Shown: positions 34,173 to 43,797, counted from the first letter of the stretch. The stretch: 64,000 bases of DNA from PALSA-505 sp963762615 (GCA_963762615.1 CAVXLG010000013.1:744001-808000), one strand, 5' to 3'. Made by a program: numbers and translations. Notes: generated by a model from the sequence alone, not told the origin.

Positions 34173-34336
34173 CAGGAACCTCCGGGTCGGGGGGCTGCGG
34201 TGGATGGGTACGAGGGGCGACCGTAAGCCCCGCAGGCGCGCGCAGTCAACCCGCCGCAGGCCAGCTGAGCGCGGCCGGCACCGAAGATGATCGGCCGCGC
34301 CGTCACGCTGGCGGCCGAAGCTGTCATGATGGCCGC

Positions 34337-35497
34337 ATGCAGGATGATTCGCCGCCGCCGCAGACCCGGCGGGGCCGCCTATGGCAGGCCGCCGAGGCCA
34401 GGCACATCCCGCTACGGGCCATCCTGGTTACCGTCGCGGTGGTGGCCCTGACCTACGTGGCCGGCAAGCTGATCTACCGGCTGCGGGACGTCATCCTGCT
34501 CATAGTCGTCGCGGGATTCGTCGCCCTGATCCTGAATCCGCTGGTTCTGGCCGTGCAGCGCTGGGGGATCCGGCGGCGCGGACTGGCGGTGACAGTGGTG
34601 ACGCTATGGGCTCTGCTGGTCTTCACCGGGCTGGCAATAGCGTTCGGTTACCCGCTGGTGAACGGGATCACCCACCTTGCCCGCGACCTGCCGTCGTACG
34701 TCAGCCAGGCGCAGCACGGCCGGGGCTGGATCGGGCACCTGGTGCGCAAGTACCACGTCGAGACGTGGGTAAGGAACAACGCGCCCAAGATAGCGAGCTT
34801 CGGGAGAGACCTGGCGAAACCCGCCCTGACCCTGGGCAAGGGAGCCATCACACTGGTCATCTCGCTGCTGACCATATTCGTGCTCGTCGTGCTCTTGCTG
34901 CTCGAGGGGCCGAAGCTGCGGACGGGCTTGCTGGGGATCATGTCACCGGCCAGGGCGGAGCGCTATTCCAGGGCCGCGCGCGCGGTCAACCGCTCGGTCA
35001 CCGGGTACATGCTCGGAAACTTGCTGACGTCGATCATCGCCGGGCTGGTCGTGTACGTGACCCTGCTGATCGTGGGCGTCCCGTTCCCCTTCCTGTGGGG
35101 ACTGTGGGTGGCGTTGGTCAACTTCCTTCCCATGATCGGCGGCGCCCTGGCGGGCATCCCCACCGTCTTGTTCGCGCTCGGCCATTCCCTGACGGCTGGC
35201 ATCGTGACCCTGGTGGTATTCCTCGTCTACACGCAGTTCGAGAACCACGTGCTCAACCCGGTCGTGATGAGCCGGACGGTACAGGTCAACCCGCTACTGG
35301 TACTGCTGGCCATCCTGATCGGGGCGTCCATCGGCAGCTGGATCGGCGGAATCTTCGGTGCCTTCGTGGCGGCATTGCTGGCCATCCCCGCCGCTGGCGC
35401 CGTGCAGGTCGTCGTCCGCGAAATCTGGCAGGACACGGCGCCGGAGAATACCGCCGAGTCGGCGGAAACCGATCACCAGCCGACCTCGCGTTCCTAG
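34337..35497 (+). CDS. AI-2E family transporter
   Basis: A 386-aa membrane protein with about eight helices. The paired N-terminal helices (AILVTVAVVALTYVAGKLIY, VILLIVVAGFVALIL) and the C-terminal YTQFENHVLNPVVMSRTVQV segment are the family hallmarks. Members were named for autoinducer-2 export but many move other substrates or act as sodium/proton antiporters, so the cargo is unknown. ATG 34337 was chosen because the first membrane segment follows shortly and upstream sequence is low-complexity. It ends 10 bases before the convergent VOC gene. Confidence 0.88.
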   Translation: MQDDSPPPQTRRGRLWQAAEARHIPLRAILVTVAVVALTYVAGKLIYRLRDVILLIVVAGFVALILNPLVLAVQRWGIRRRGLAVTVVTLWALLVFTGLAIAFGYPLVNGITHLARDLPSYVSQAQHGRGWIGHLVRKYHVETWVRNNAPKIASFGRDLAKPALTLGKGAITLVISLLTIFVLVVLLLLEGPKLRTGLLGIMSPARAERYSRAARAVNRSVTGYMLGNLLTSIIAGLVVYVTLLIVGVPFPFLWGLWVALVNFLPMIGGALAGIPTVLFALGHSLTAGIVTLVVFLVYTQFENHVLNPVVMSRTVQVNPLLVLLAILIGASIGSWIGGIFGAFVAALLAIPAAGAVQVVVREIWQDTAPENTAESAETDHQPTSRS

Positions 35498-35507
35498 CGC
35501 AGACCGC

Positions 35508-35879
35508 CTAGGCCCAGGCCGGCAGCTGCTGCAGGGCCCAGGTGTTGCCGTCCGGGTCGCTGAAGGTGACGAACGAGCCCCAGGGCTGCACATCGATCTC
35601 GCTGGCCTGCACGCCGCGGCTGAGCAGGTCCTGCCGGGCCGATGCGACATCAGCGACGACGACCTGGACGCCCTTCTGCGACCCGGGCGGCATCTCGGTG
35701 ATGCCGGTGCCGAGCACCACGGAGCACGCCGAGCCGGGCGGGGTGAGCTGCACGAACCGCAGCTGGTCGTTCACCTGGTGATCGTGGTCGGCATGGAAGC
35801 CGACCTGGTCAACGTAGAAGGCCTTGGCGCGGTCAACGTCGGTCACGGGAATGGCGACAAGTTCGATCTTCCAGTCCAT
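35508..35879 (-). CDS. VOC (glyoxalase/bleomycin resistance-like) protein
   Basis: A 123-aa single-module vicinal-oxygen-chelate protein: ELVAIPVTDVDRAKAFYVDQ opening the first beta-alpha-beta-beta-beta unit and FVTFSDPDGNTWALQQ closing the second. This is a common actinobacterial type annotated as a glyoxalase-superfamily protein; a defined reaction is not known. ATG 35879 starts at the conserved N-terminus. It faces the AI-2E gene and is divergent from the FhuF-like gene. Confidence 0.9.
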   Translation of the reverse strand: MDWKIELVAIPVTDVDRAKAFYVDQVGFHADHDHQVNDQLRFVQLTPPGSACSVVLGTGITEMPPGSQKGVQVVVADVASARQDLLSRGVQASEIDVQPWGSFVTFSDPDGNTWALQQLPAWA

Positions 35880-36007
35880 GCCCGCGAGTGTAGGCGGACA
35901 GACCGACAATCCGCAGGCCGGCCTGCGCGGGCGGACGGCGCACCCGGCCCGCCGCCCGGTGCGTCCGCGCTGTGCCGGGGGCCGGCCCCGGTAGCGTTCG
36001 GCGGAAA

Positions 36008-36724
36008 ATGAGGGTGATGACCAACTCACGGGCTCGTCCGGCCGACCCGGACCTGGTGCGCGGGGCGCTGGCCGACGCGGCCCGGGCGGGACCATACTTC
36101 GCGCTCAGCGTCGGAGGCGACGGGCGGCGGTGGCGGCCGGCGGCTGCGATGTACGCCGACGGCCTGGCCGGCCTGATCGCCCGCACGGCAGCTCAGCTGG
36201 GCCCGACCGAGGCCAGGGTCGCGGCCTCGACCGTTCAGCTGGGCTACGCCGCCCGGCTGTGGTCACCAGTGGTCGGCTGCGTACTGCTGCACGGCATCGT
36301 GCCGGACCTGACCGGGCTGCGGACCGGGGCGTCGGAGCCGATGCGGCTGAACCTGCCGGAACCGCGCGGCTGGCAGGCCGGCGACGAGGCGGAACTGGCC
36401 GCGCTGGCGTACCGGATGGTCGTGACCGGTCACCTGGAGCCGCTGGCCGCCGCGCTGCCGGCGAAGGTCGCCCCTGGCCTGCTGCGCGGCAACTGCGCCG
36501 CGGCGATGACCGGGGCGCTGCGGGTGCTCGCCTGTACCCGCCCCGGCCTCGCGCGGCCGGCCCGCGAGCTGGCCGAGCGGCTGCTGGCCACCGGGCTGCT
36601 GCGCGGGACGGGCGAGCTGACCGGGCCAGGCCTGGAATTCTTGCGCCGGTCCTGCTGCCTGTTCTACCGGGTGCCCAACGGGGGGCTGTGCTCGGACTGC
36701 CCGCTGCACGACCCGAGCCGGTAG
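36008..36724 (+). CDS. FhuF-like 2Fe-2S ferric-siderophore reductase
   Basis: A 238-aa protein whose C-terminus RRSCCLFYRVPNGGLCSDCP has the CC-x10-C-x2-C arrangement that binds a [2Fe-2S] cluster in FhuF-type reductases. The preceding ~200 residues are helical and match the ferric iron reductase domain only loosely. It would release iron from imported siderophores in the cytoplasm, but no siderophore uptake genes are adjacent. ATG 36008 (after GGCGGAAA) or ATG 36017 (after GAGGG) could start it. A G/C hairpin at 36785-36812 separates it from the convergent lipoprotein gene. Confidence 0.82.
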   Translation: MRVMTNSRARPADPDLVRGALADAARAGPYFALSVGGDGRRWRPAAAMYADGLAGLIARTAAQLGPTEARVAASTVQLGYAARLWSPVVGCVLLHGIVPDLTGLRTGASEPMRLNLPEPRGWQAGDEAELAALAYRMVVTGHLEPLAAALPAKVAPGLLRGNCAAAMTGALRVLACTRPGLARPARELAERLLATGLLRGTGELTGPGLEFLRRSCCLFYRVPNGGLCSDCPLHDPSR

Positions 36725-36784
36725 CAGGCCGGACACCTCGAGGAGGGCATCGCCAGCTGCACCGAAGCAGGCTCGCCGGCGAAT

Positions 36785-36812
36785 GGCCGCCGCTGGTGCG
36801 CCGGCGGCGGCC
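36785..36812. terminator. Hairpin between convergent FhuF-like and propeller genes
   Basis: GGCCGCCG (36785-36792) pairs with CGGCGGCC (36805-36812) across a 12-base loop in the 112-base convergent gap. Likely a shared terminator. Confidence 0.5.
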
Positions 36813-36836
36813 TGAAGGGCCGGCCGAGGGGTGCCG

Positions 36837-38162
36837 TCAGCCGGAAACCGCGTCCTTGACCAGGTCGGCGACGTCGATGGTCTCCAGCTGATCGCTGTCG
36901 AAGTTCGTGACGTAGAGCGTCCCGCCGTCGGGGGACAGCGCCAGTTGCCGGGGGAAGCCGCCGGCCGGAACCTGACCCGCCAGAGCCGGCTTTCCGGCCA
37001 GCGCGGCGCGCACGTTGACCACGCTCAGCCACTGCGGGCCCGTGCCGCCGAACGAATTCGAGTCGGCGACCACGGCCAGCCGCCCGCCGTCCACGAGGAT
37101 CACCCCGACCGGCGCTGACCCCACGCCGACGTCGGCCACCACCGGGCCGGGAGTGGAGGAGCCGAGCCGGGACACGGCCATGCCGAGCAGCGCATTGCTG
37201 CCCCGGGCCGTCACCCACGCCACCTTGCCGCCCGGCGATAGCACGATCCGGACCGGGCTGGAGCCCGCCACGGCTGCCGAGCGCGCCGCCGCGGGCGGAT
37301 CCCTCTCGGCGGCGGCGACGTCGATGGCCTGCACCTCGCCCGTCGCGGCGTCGGGGTCGCCGGCGCAGTGCTGCCGGCTGCTGCCCGCGTGACCGCGCAC
37401 CGCCGGCGAGGCGGCTTCGCTCGTCACGTACAGCCAGCGTCCGTTCGGGGAGACCGCAGCACCTACCGGGGCCCGGCCGGTCGGCACGCGGCCCACGCTG
37501 ACCCCGCTGGCGTTGAAGCCCGCTGACAGGGCGCGAGACAGGTTCGACACCTCGACCGACGCCGAGTTCTCCAGCGACGTGAACGCGAACCGCCCGTTGG
37601 CCGAGACGGCCACCGCGATGGCCCCGCCGCCGGTGAGGGGCAGCGCTCCGGCCAGCACGCGGGACGAGCCGGACTCGAGGCCGGCCACGCTGAGCACGAC
37701 GGTCTCGTTAGACGCCGCGACGAGGAGGTAGCGCCCGTCGGGAGTCAGCGCCTCGCCGAGCAGTTCCGGCGCGCCCGGAATCGGCACCGAGCGCACGACC
37801 TTCGGTGATGCCGCCGGACCGGCGGCCCGCAGCACGGTGATCCCGTGCGCGTCGCTGACAAACACCCAGCGGCCGTTGGCCGACGTGACCACCCCGAAGG
37901 GCGATACCGGCACGCTGGTCATCGTCCTGCGCACGGCGGGCAGGGCAGGCGCGTGCGCAGCGGCCGTGCTGCACCCGGGCGGGGCTACCGATCTGGCCGG
38001 GACAGACGGCGTTGCGGGGGCAGGCGGGGCGGCCAGCGGGACGGCCGGCCCTGCGGCCTGGCCAGCCGGCTCGCGCGGCGCGCTGGAGCACGCGGCCAGC
38101 AAGGCGGTGACGCCGAGCTGGCACGCCGCCGCCGTCACCCGGCGACCCCACCCAATGGGCAT
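36837..38162 (-). CDS. Lipoprotein with YVTN-type beta-propeller
   Basis: A 441-aa exported lipoprotein: signal peptide ending in the lipobox LLAAC, then a Pro/Ala-rich spacer and repeated blades of the YVTN/lactonase type (SANGRWVFVSDAHGITVLR, SPNGRWLYVTSEAASP, SPDGGTLYVTNFDSDQLETI). Six to seven blades are visible. Such propellers bind ligands or partners on the cell surface; no catalytic residues stand out. The same repeat type forms the C-terminal half of the fusion protein at 51841. ATG 38162 starts at the signal peptide. Confidence 0.85.
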   Translation of the reverse strand: MPIGWGRRVTAAACQLGVTALLAACSSAPREPAGQAAGPAVPLAAPPAPATPSVPARSVAPPGCSTAAAHAPALPAVRRTMTSVPVSPFGVVTSANGRWVFVSDAHGITVLRAAGPAASPKVVRSVPIPGAPELLGEALTPDGRYLLVAASNETVVLSVAGLESGSSRVLAGALPLTGGGAIAVAVSANGRFAFTSLENSASVEVSNLSRALSAGFNASGVSVGRVPTGRAPVGAAVSPNGRWLYVTSEAASPAVRGHAGSSRQHCAGDPDAATGEVQAIDVAAAERDPPAAARSAAVAGSSPVRIVLSPGGKVAWVTARGSNALLGMAVSRLGSSTPGPVVADVGVGSAPVGVILVDGGRLAVVADSNSFGGTGPQWLSVVNVRAALAGKPALAGQVPAGGFPRQLALSPDGGTLYVTNFDSDQLETIDVADLVKDAVSG

Positions 38163-38348
38163 GATGGCCAGCCTAGGCAGCAGCTCCCCCGGGCACGACC
38201 AGCCGCTCTATTCTCATAATCAGCTTCAACTTTTCACACGGTAAAACCAGGGCGTGCACAATTTCGCGGCGGATCTGAACATCGTGTCGCGGGCGGAGCG
38301 GGCGGGGTGCCGCAGCCTGGTGACGGGCAAGGGTGAGAGAGTCGGGCC

Positions 38349-40049
38349 GTGACCAGACGGATACTGCTGCGCGGCGGCCTGGTCGCCGACGGGATCGGCT
38401 CGACGACGCGCCGCGCCGACGTGCTGATCGACGATGAGGCAATCGCCGCGGTCGATGCCCGCGGAACGGGGCCGGCCGATGCCCGCGGAACGGGACAGGA
38501 CGGTGCCCGCGGAACGGGGCCGGACGGTGCGCTCGAAGCAGCACCGGAGGGTGCCCGTGATGCCACCCCGGACGGCTGCGAAGTGATCGACCTGGCGCCG
38601 GGCAGCGTGATCTGTCCCGGCTTCATCGACGCGCACGCGCACGCCGAGGGGCCGCTGCTGGCGACCGGACGGCTCGACGGTGCGCTCGCCCAGGGAGTGA
38701 CCACTCTGGTCGTCGGCCAGGACGGGGAATCGTGGATCGGCGGCACCGCCGACACGGTGCGGTACCTCAATCAGTACTTCGCGCCGGTCAACGGCGTGCT
38801 CGAGCCGGCCCGTGACCTCAGCCTGACCGCCTACCGGGAAGCGGTCACCGGGAGGCTGACGCAGAACGTCGCCGTCCTGGCCTCGCAGGGCACGATCAGG
38901 CACAACGTCGCCGGCCTGAGGCCGGACCCACTCGGGCCCGGGGAGCGGTCAGCGGCGCGGCGGCAGGTGGAAGACGCGCTCGCAGAAGGGGCGGTGGGGC
39001 TGTCCAGTGGCCTGGACTACCTGCCCAGCCGGTTCGGCGGCATCGACGAGATCGCCGACATGGCCCAGCCGCTCGCCGCGGCCGGGCGCCCGTACGTCTC
39101 GCACCTGCGGGGCTACGGCCCGGACGTCAGGACCGGCCTGGACGAGCTGGCCGCCGTCGGGCGCAGCGCGGGCATCCGGGTGCACGCCAGCCACCTGTGG
39201 GGCAAGCCGGCCGACATCCAGGCGGCGTTCGGATCGGCTGAGGCGCTGGGCGTCGGCATCACCTTCGACATGTATCCCCACAGCAGGTCCAGCACGATCC
39301 TGGCGATGCTGCTGCTTCCGGCCGACATGCAGGCCGGCGGCCCGGAGCAGACGCTCGCCGCGCTGACCGACCCGGGGCAGCGCGCGGCTCTGCTGGCGCA
39401 GGAGAAGTTCACCGACGATTTCCTGCAGAACGTCTACCTGGGCTGCCTGCCCGCCGGCGCTGCGCAGTTCGCCGGGCAGTCGGTCACGCAGGCCGCCCGG
39501 CGCGGCGCGCAGCCAGCCGGCGAGTGGGTTCTCGACCTGCTGGTCAGTACGGGCCTGATGGTAGGCGGCCATCTCTACCGGCCTGCCCTCACCGAGGCCG
39601 ACCTGGCCTGGCTCGCGTCTGACAGCCGGCACTGCGCCGGATCGGACGGCATCTACCAGGGCCAGCACCCGCATCCGCGCGGGTACGGCGCATTCGCCCG
39701 GCTCGCAGAGCACTACCTGGCCCAGGACGGGCCGGACGCCGGGTACCAGCAGCTCGCCCGCCATCTTGCGGCGAGCGCGGCCGACGCCTTCGGGCTGAGC
39801 GAACGCGGACGGCTGGCGCCCGGCAAGGCCGCAGACATCTGCGTCATCGAGCCCGGCGGAATCACCGCGCAGGCCAGCTACGATGCTCCGCGGCGGACCG
39901 CGACCGGAGTCAGCCTGGTGATCGTTAACGGCGTCATCGCCTGGCGTGACGGTCGGCCGCTGACGGACCGCTACCCGGACAGCTGGTCAGTTAGGTCGCG
40001 TCCGGACTTGCCGCTGACGGACCGCTACCCCGGACAGCTGGTCAGTTAG
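38349..40049 (+). CDS. N-acyl-D-amino-acid deacylase (D-aminoacylase) family protein with repeat insertion
   Basis: A 566-aa TIM-barrel amidohydrolase. The metal motif is FIDAHAHAEG, further ligands are in YVSHLRGYG and HASHLWGKP, and the catalytic Asp is in GSDGIYQGQHPHPRGYGAF, typical of D-aminoacylases. It would release D-amino acids from N-acyl forms. Two oddities: residues ~36-76 contain five octapeptide-like repeats (DARGTGPA, DARGTGQD, GARGTGPD and two decayed units) inserted between the first beta strands and the barrel. The 3' end is a 54-bp tandem duplication in which one added C decides where the protein stops. GTG 38349. Confidence 0.88.
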   Translation: MTRRILLRGGLVADGIGSTTRRADVLIDDEAIAAVDARGTGPADARGTGQDGARGTGPDGALEAAPEGARDATPDGCEVIDLAPGSVICPGFIDAHAHAEGPLLATGRLDGALAQGVTTLVVGQDGESWIGGTADTVRYLNQYFAPVNGVLEPARDLSLTAYREAVTGRLTQNVAVLASQGTIRHNVAGLRPDPLGPGERSAARRQVEDALAEGAVGLSSGLDYLPSRFGGIDEIADMAQPLAAAGRPYVSHLRGYGPDVRTGLDELAAVGRSAGIRVHASHLWGKPADIQAAFGSAEALGVGITFDMYPHSRSSTILAMLLLPADMQAGGPEQTLAALTDPGQRAALLAQEKFTDDFLQNVYLGCLPAGAAQFAGQSVTQAARRGAQPAGEWVLDLLVSTGLMVGGHLYRPALTEADLAWLASDSRHCAGSDGIYQGQHPHPRGYGAFARLAEHYLAQDGPDAGYQQLARHLAASAADAFGLSERGRLAPGKAADICVIEPGGITAQASYDAPRRTATGVSLVIVNGVIAWRDGRPLTDRYPDSWSVRSRPDLPLTDRYPGQLVS

Positions 40050-40065
40050 CCCGAGCCCGGACGTG
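39957..40065 (+). repeat. 54-bp tandem duplication at the deacylase 3' end
   Basis: CCGCTGACGGACCGCTACCC begins copies at 39957 and 40011. Copy two has CCCC where copy one has CCC, so CAGTTAG is read as ...SVR in the first and as a stop in the second. The native C-terminus probably ended in copy one before the single-base difference arose, or copy two carries an inserted base. Confidence 0.8.
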
Positions 40066-40173
40066 CCGCGCGCGGACTTACTGCGCCCAGCCTCTCGCGC
40101 CCGGCCTCCCCTGGGAGCGAGTCCAGGCCTGCGCGCCCGGAAGGGTTCGGGCCAGCCGGACGTTGGACTAAGC

Positions 40174-40851
40174 ATGCAGGTGGAGATCTGGTCCGATCTG
40201 GTGTGCCCGTGGTGCTATCTGGGCAAGAGGCGCTTCGAGCGAGCGCTGCAGTCCTTCGATCACCGTGACGAGGTCACGGTCGTATACCGGTCGTTCGAGC
40301 TGGATCCGTCCGCGCCCGCAGGACCGAGTATGCCGACGGTCGAGCTGCTGGCCAGCAAGTACGGGATGACCGCGGAGCAGGCCGAAGACGCTCAGCGGCA
40401 GATGGAGCGGCGCGCGGCCGAGGACGGGCTGGAGTTCCGGATGGACGGCCTGCGCAGGGGCAACACCCGCGACGCGCACCGGCTGCTGCACCTGGCTAAG
40501 GCCCACGGCCTGCAGGCCCAGCTGGCCGAACGGCTGCACCGCGCCTACTTCACCGAGCAGGCATCGATCTTCGATCATTCCTCGTTGACCGAGTTCGCCG
40601 TCGAGGCCGGGCTTGACCGTGACGACGTGATCCGCGTGCTGGCCAGCGAGCAGTACGGCGACGCGGTGGACACCGATGAGGCGATGGCGCAGGCGCTGGG
40701 CGCGAACGGCGTCCCGCTCTTCGTCGTCGACCGCCGCTACGGCATCTCCGGCGCACAGCCGCCCGAAGTCATCGCAGAGGTACTGGACCGGGCCTGGGCC
40801 GAAGCCGGGGCGCCGCGACCCGGCGCCGATGCGGACACGCAGACCGCCTGA
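40174..40851 (+). CDS. DsbA family (FrnE-like) oxidoreductase
   Basis: A 225-aa thioredoxin-fold protein with the active site CPWC (Cys11, Cys14), the helical insertion typical of 2-hydroxychromene-2-carboxylate isomerase/FrnE proteins, and the cis-Pro loop GVPLFVVDRRYGISGAQ. No signal peptide, so it acts in the cytoplasm on thiols or as an isomerase. ATG 40174 begins directly with the first strand (MQVEIWSDLVCPW). It is followed by a nested terminator hairpin. Confidence 0.92.
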   Translation: MQVEIWSDLVCPWCYLGKRRFERALQSFDHRDEVTVVYRSFELDPSAPAGPSMPTVELLASKYGMTAEQAEDAQRQMERRAAEDGLEFRMDGLRRGNTRDAHRLLHLAKAHGLQAQLAERLHRAYFTEQASIFDHSSLTEFAVEAGLDRDDVIRVLASEQYGDAVDTDEAMAQALGANGVPLFVVDRRYGISGAQPPEVIAEVLDRAWAEAGAPRPGADADTQTA

Positions 40852-40877
40852 CGGGCGTGCTGTCCTTCCTGATCGTG

Positions 40878-40917
40878 GCCCGGGTCTGTCCTTCCTGGTG
40901 ACGAACCAGGCCGGGCC
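40878..40917. terminator. Nested terminator hairpin
   Basis: Inner stem CCTGGT (40894-40899) with ACCAGG (40905-40910); outer stem GGCCCGG (40878-40884) with CCGGGCC (40911-40917). It lies between the convergent DsbA-like and beta-helix genes and overlaps the stop of the latter. Confidence 0.6.
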
Positions 40918-42515
40918 TAGGAATCTGGGGTGCAGAACGCGTTGCGCGGGACGCCGAGGCACGGGTTCGGCATGGACGGCAGCCGCGGTAGCGGAAGCAT
41001 GACGATCCTGGTCTGCTTCGGGTAGTGCGACCCCTTCGGGCAGGGTATTCCGAGCTGGGTGGCGCCGGTAGCGCAGATCAGCTGGCTGACCAGCGCAGCG
41101 TTGGCGCTCGTGCCGGGCTTGCCGCATGGCCTGCCGTTCACGCTGGCCCTCTGGATGTTGGCCGGGGACGAGGTGAGCGTGCCGCTTACGTCGCGGTTGG
41201 CGAAGAAGCAGTTCCGCGGCGTGGCGGAGTTCGGCAGCAGCCCGACGGTGGCCAGGTCACCGTTGGTGACGTTGCCGAACGCGCCGTTGCCGGCGAACAC
41301 GTTCCCGTAGACCCGGTTGCCGTGGGCCGGGAACAGGCAGAGGGTCTTCGAGACCTGGACGCCGCCCTGGCAGTGCGAGCCGGGTGGAGGCGTCTCAAGG
41401 TCGGGGTAGTCGTGCGTGACCACGCCCCACGACCCCTGGCCAGTGATCAGGTTGTCGCGCACGGTATCGTACGCGCCGCCGGAGACCTCGACGCCCGCGC
41501 CGACCGCGGGCATGAGTCCCGAGGTGGGCACGTTCGCGTTGTTGTTACCGGCGATCAGGTTGTGCTGGATGATCAGGCAGGACCTGGTCCTGCTGCCGGG
41601 GCACAGACCGTTCTGCGGCGGCGGGGCGTCGTCGTTGTTCAGCGAGTTCGGCGCGAGACCGGTGCGATTGCCGGCGAACACCGAGTTGCGGATGACCAGG
41701 CGCCCGCCCGCGTTGGTACCCGAGTAGCCGAGCGCGGAATTGGTGCCGACGTCGAGCGCCAGCGTCGTGTTGCACTGCTGCTGACAGGCGCCGATGTAGT
41801 ACGCAGCGTCGGCCATGTTGCTGGCGTAGGAGAGGCTGACCCGGCCCGGGCCGCGAGCGTTGCTCACGAAGATCCCGTACTGGGCCAGGTTCGGGCTGTG
41901 GATGTCCTTCGGGCCATACATCGAGGTGGCAGTCAGGTACGAGCCCTGGTAGGAACCCATTCCGATCTTCCCGCTGCCGTCGCCGCCGTTCCACCAGATC
42001 TCGTTGCCGTGCCCGCCGGTGCCTGCGAGGTAGTCGCATACGGTGAGGTTCTGGATCGTGACGCCGCTGGCCTTCGAGACCACGATGCCGTCCCGCCCGA
42101 CGCCGCCGTTGGTGTCCTGAAGCTTCGGGCTGGACGGGCAGGGACGGCGAGCGGATCCGTTGCTGCCGTCGATGATCACCCCGTTGCGGGCCAGGCCGCG
42201 CAGGTGGATACCCGGGGTAGTGATCCATACCCCAGCCGTCGGCCACTGGCTGCTCTTCTCGTGGTAGACGCCGGGCCATATCAGCACCCAGTCACCGGGA
42301 CGGGCAGCGTCCACCGCCGACTGTACGGTCCGGTAACGCGCGACCTTCGAGGGGCACGGCACCGTGCTTCCGTTGCAGACCAGCAGGGCGCGGGGAGCGC
42401 TCTGGTGCGTAGCCTGCCCTGGTGTCACCGCGGCGCCGAGGGCCTGGCTGGCGGTAGTGGACAAGCCGGCGACCGCAAGCGTCAGGGCCGCCCCGAGGAG
42501 CCACAACCGTCTCAT
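40917..42515 (-). CDS. Secreted right-handed parallel beta-helix repeat protein
   Basis: A 532-aa exported protein. Signal peptide: MRRLWLLGAALTLAVAGLST, cleaved near SQALGA. The opening of the mature part, YRTVQSAVDAARPGDWVLIW, is the usual start of pectate-lyase-like helices, followed by many short turns (ASGVTIQNLTVCDY, NSVFAGNRTG, HNLIAGNNNANV, DNLITGQGS, NRVYGNVFAGNGAFG). Cysteines are frequent, suggesting disulfides outside the cell. No catalytic set is obvious; carbohydrate binding or cleavage is the family expectation. ATG 42515 has AGGAGAAG upstream and was preferred over the longer frame. Confidence 0.85.
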   Translation of the reverse strand: MRRLWLLGAALTLAVAGLSTTASQALGAAVTPGQATHQSAPRALLVCNGSTVPCPSKVARYRTVQSAVDAARPGDWVLIWPGVYHEKSSQWPTAGVWITTPGIHLRGLARNGVIIDGSNGSARRPCPSSPKLQDTNGGVGRDGIVVSKASGVTIQNLTVCDYLAGTGGHGNEIWWNGGDGSGKIGMGSYQGSYLTATSMYGPKDIHSPNLAQYGIFVSNARGPGRVSLSYASNMADAAYYIGACQQQCNTTLALDVGTNSALGYSGTNAGGRLVIRNSVFAGNRTGLAPNSLNNDDAPPPQNGLCPGSRTRSCLIIQHNLIAGNNNANVPTSGLMPAVGAGVEVSGGAYDTVRDNLITGQGSWGVVTHDYPDLETPPPGSHCQGGVQVSKTLCLFPAHGNRVYGNVFAGNGAFGNVTNGDLATVGLLPNSATPRNCFFANRDVSGTLTSSPANIQRASVNGRPCGKPGTSANAALVSQLICATGATQLGIPCPKGSHYPKQTRIVMLPLPRLPSMPNPCLGVPRNAFCTPDS

Positions 42516-42583
42516 AACGCTTCTCCTGTCCCGAACGCCGCGCAATCGCAGGTACGTGCTCATTCGGGAGAGTAGCGCGCCGG

Positions 42584-42877
42584 TTAGGCGTTTCGGGGCA
42601 AACCCGCTGCTTTTGTCGGCCGTGATAGCGCGGCGCCGACCGGGCCAGGGCCGGCCGCACGGCCGGTGATCGCGTCCGGGTTCTTGTCCCAGGTCAGCGA
42701 CTCTATGGTGCCGTTGAACCAGTGACCGAGCGGGCACCGGATTTTCGCGCTCTCCAGCAGCCCGTCATCAGAACCGGCCCCGTACCGGTACTCCACCTCT
42801 GCGGGAAGCCCACACCTCGCCGCGCCATGGCCATCCATGTACGCCGGGCAGTCCAGGAACATCACCTGGGATTCCAT
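42584..42877 (-). CDS. Small hypothetical protein with possible zinc-binding cysteines
   Basis: A 97-aa protein starting MESQVMFLDCPAYMDGHGAA. Cys10, Cys22 and a later CPLGHWFNG give a loose zinc-finger-like set (C-x11-C ... C-x3-H). The centre GLPAEVEYRYGAGSDDG and the tail are unremarkable. I know no function. ATG 42877 has a GGGGG stretch upstream. It lies between the beta-helix gene and the divergent enoyl-CoA hydratase. Confidence 0.6.
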   Translation of the reverse strand: MESQVMFLDCPAYMDGHGAARCGLPAEVEYRYGAGSDDGLLESAKIRCPLGHWFNGTIESLTWDKNPDAITGRAAGPGPVGAALSRPTKAAGLPRNA

Positions 42878-43016
42878 GACCGACCCCCGTTTCTCAGTCC
42901 TCGTGATGCAGAGCGCGGCCGGCCGCCGCTGATACGTTCCGGGCGGAACGACCGGTGTCTCGCTGTGGGCCGCTAATCCCGCGCGACGTAGGCTGCGAGG
43001 CAGAGAAGGAGGCACC

Positions 43017-43797
43017 GTGGAGTTCGAGCATGTCCTGGTCGAGCGGTCCGGCGAGTTCGTCACCATCACCATGAACCGGCCGCAAAGGCGCAACGCCCTG
43101 TCGCTGCGGCACATGCGCGAGCTGATCGCCGCGTTCACGCAGGCGGGCGGCAGTGACGCACTGGGCATCGTGCTGGCCGGCAACGGCCCGGTGTTCAGCG
43201 CCGGGCACGATTTCGCCGATGTCGCCGACGCTGACCTGACGGCCGTCCGCTCGCTGCTGCAGACGTGCACCGAGCTGATGACCTTGATGCAGCAGGTTCC
43301 CCAGCCGGTGGTGGCCCGCGTGCACGGCCTGGCCACGGCAGCCGGCTGCCAGCTGGTCGCCACTGCCGATCTCGCTGTGGCCAGCGAGAACGCCGGATTC
43401 GCCGCCCCCGGCGGCAAGGGCGGCTGGTTCTGCCACACTCCGATGGTGGCGATCGCCCGCAACATCGGGCGCAAACGGGCCGCCGAGATGGCACTGTCGG
43501 GCGACATCATCGATGCCCCGACGGCGCTGGAGTGGGGACTGGTCAACCGGGTCGTGCCGGCGCAGTCAGCTCGACTCTGCGGTGCAGGATCTGCTCGAAC
43601 GGGTCACGCTGGGCTCCGCGGAGAGCAAGGGCATCGGCAAACAGGCGCTCTACGCTCAGATCGACCTCGACCAGCCGAAGGCATACGCCTACGCCATCGA
43701 GGTGATGGCCGCCACCAGCCAGCTACCGGACGCGCGCGAGGGAATGCGCGCCTTTCTGGACAAGCGCAAGCCGCAATGGAGTCGCGGGCGCCCGTAA
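43017..43797 (+). CDS. Enoyl-CoA hydratase/isomerase family protein, frameshifted here
   Basis: Crotonase-fold enzyme of ~259 aa once one base at ~43565-43569 is removed. The first frame has ITMNRPQRRNALSLRHM, the oxyanion-hole motifs SAGHDFADV and HGLATAAGCQLVATADLAVA, and LEWGLVNRVVPAQ. The second frame gives LDSAVQDLLERVTLGSAESK and DAREGMRAFLDKRKPQW to the end. A late active-site acid is not where classical hydratases have it (APGGKGGWF replaces the usual PE motif), so an isomerase or other crotonase reaction is possible. GTG 43017 has AAGGAGG upstream. Confidence 0.8.
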
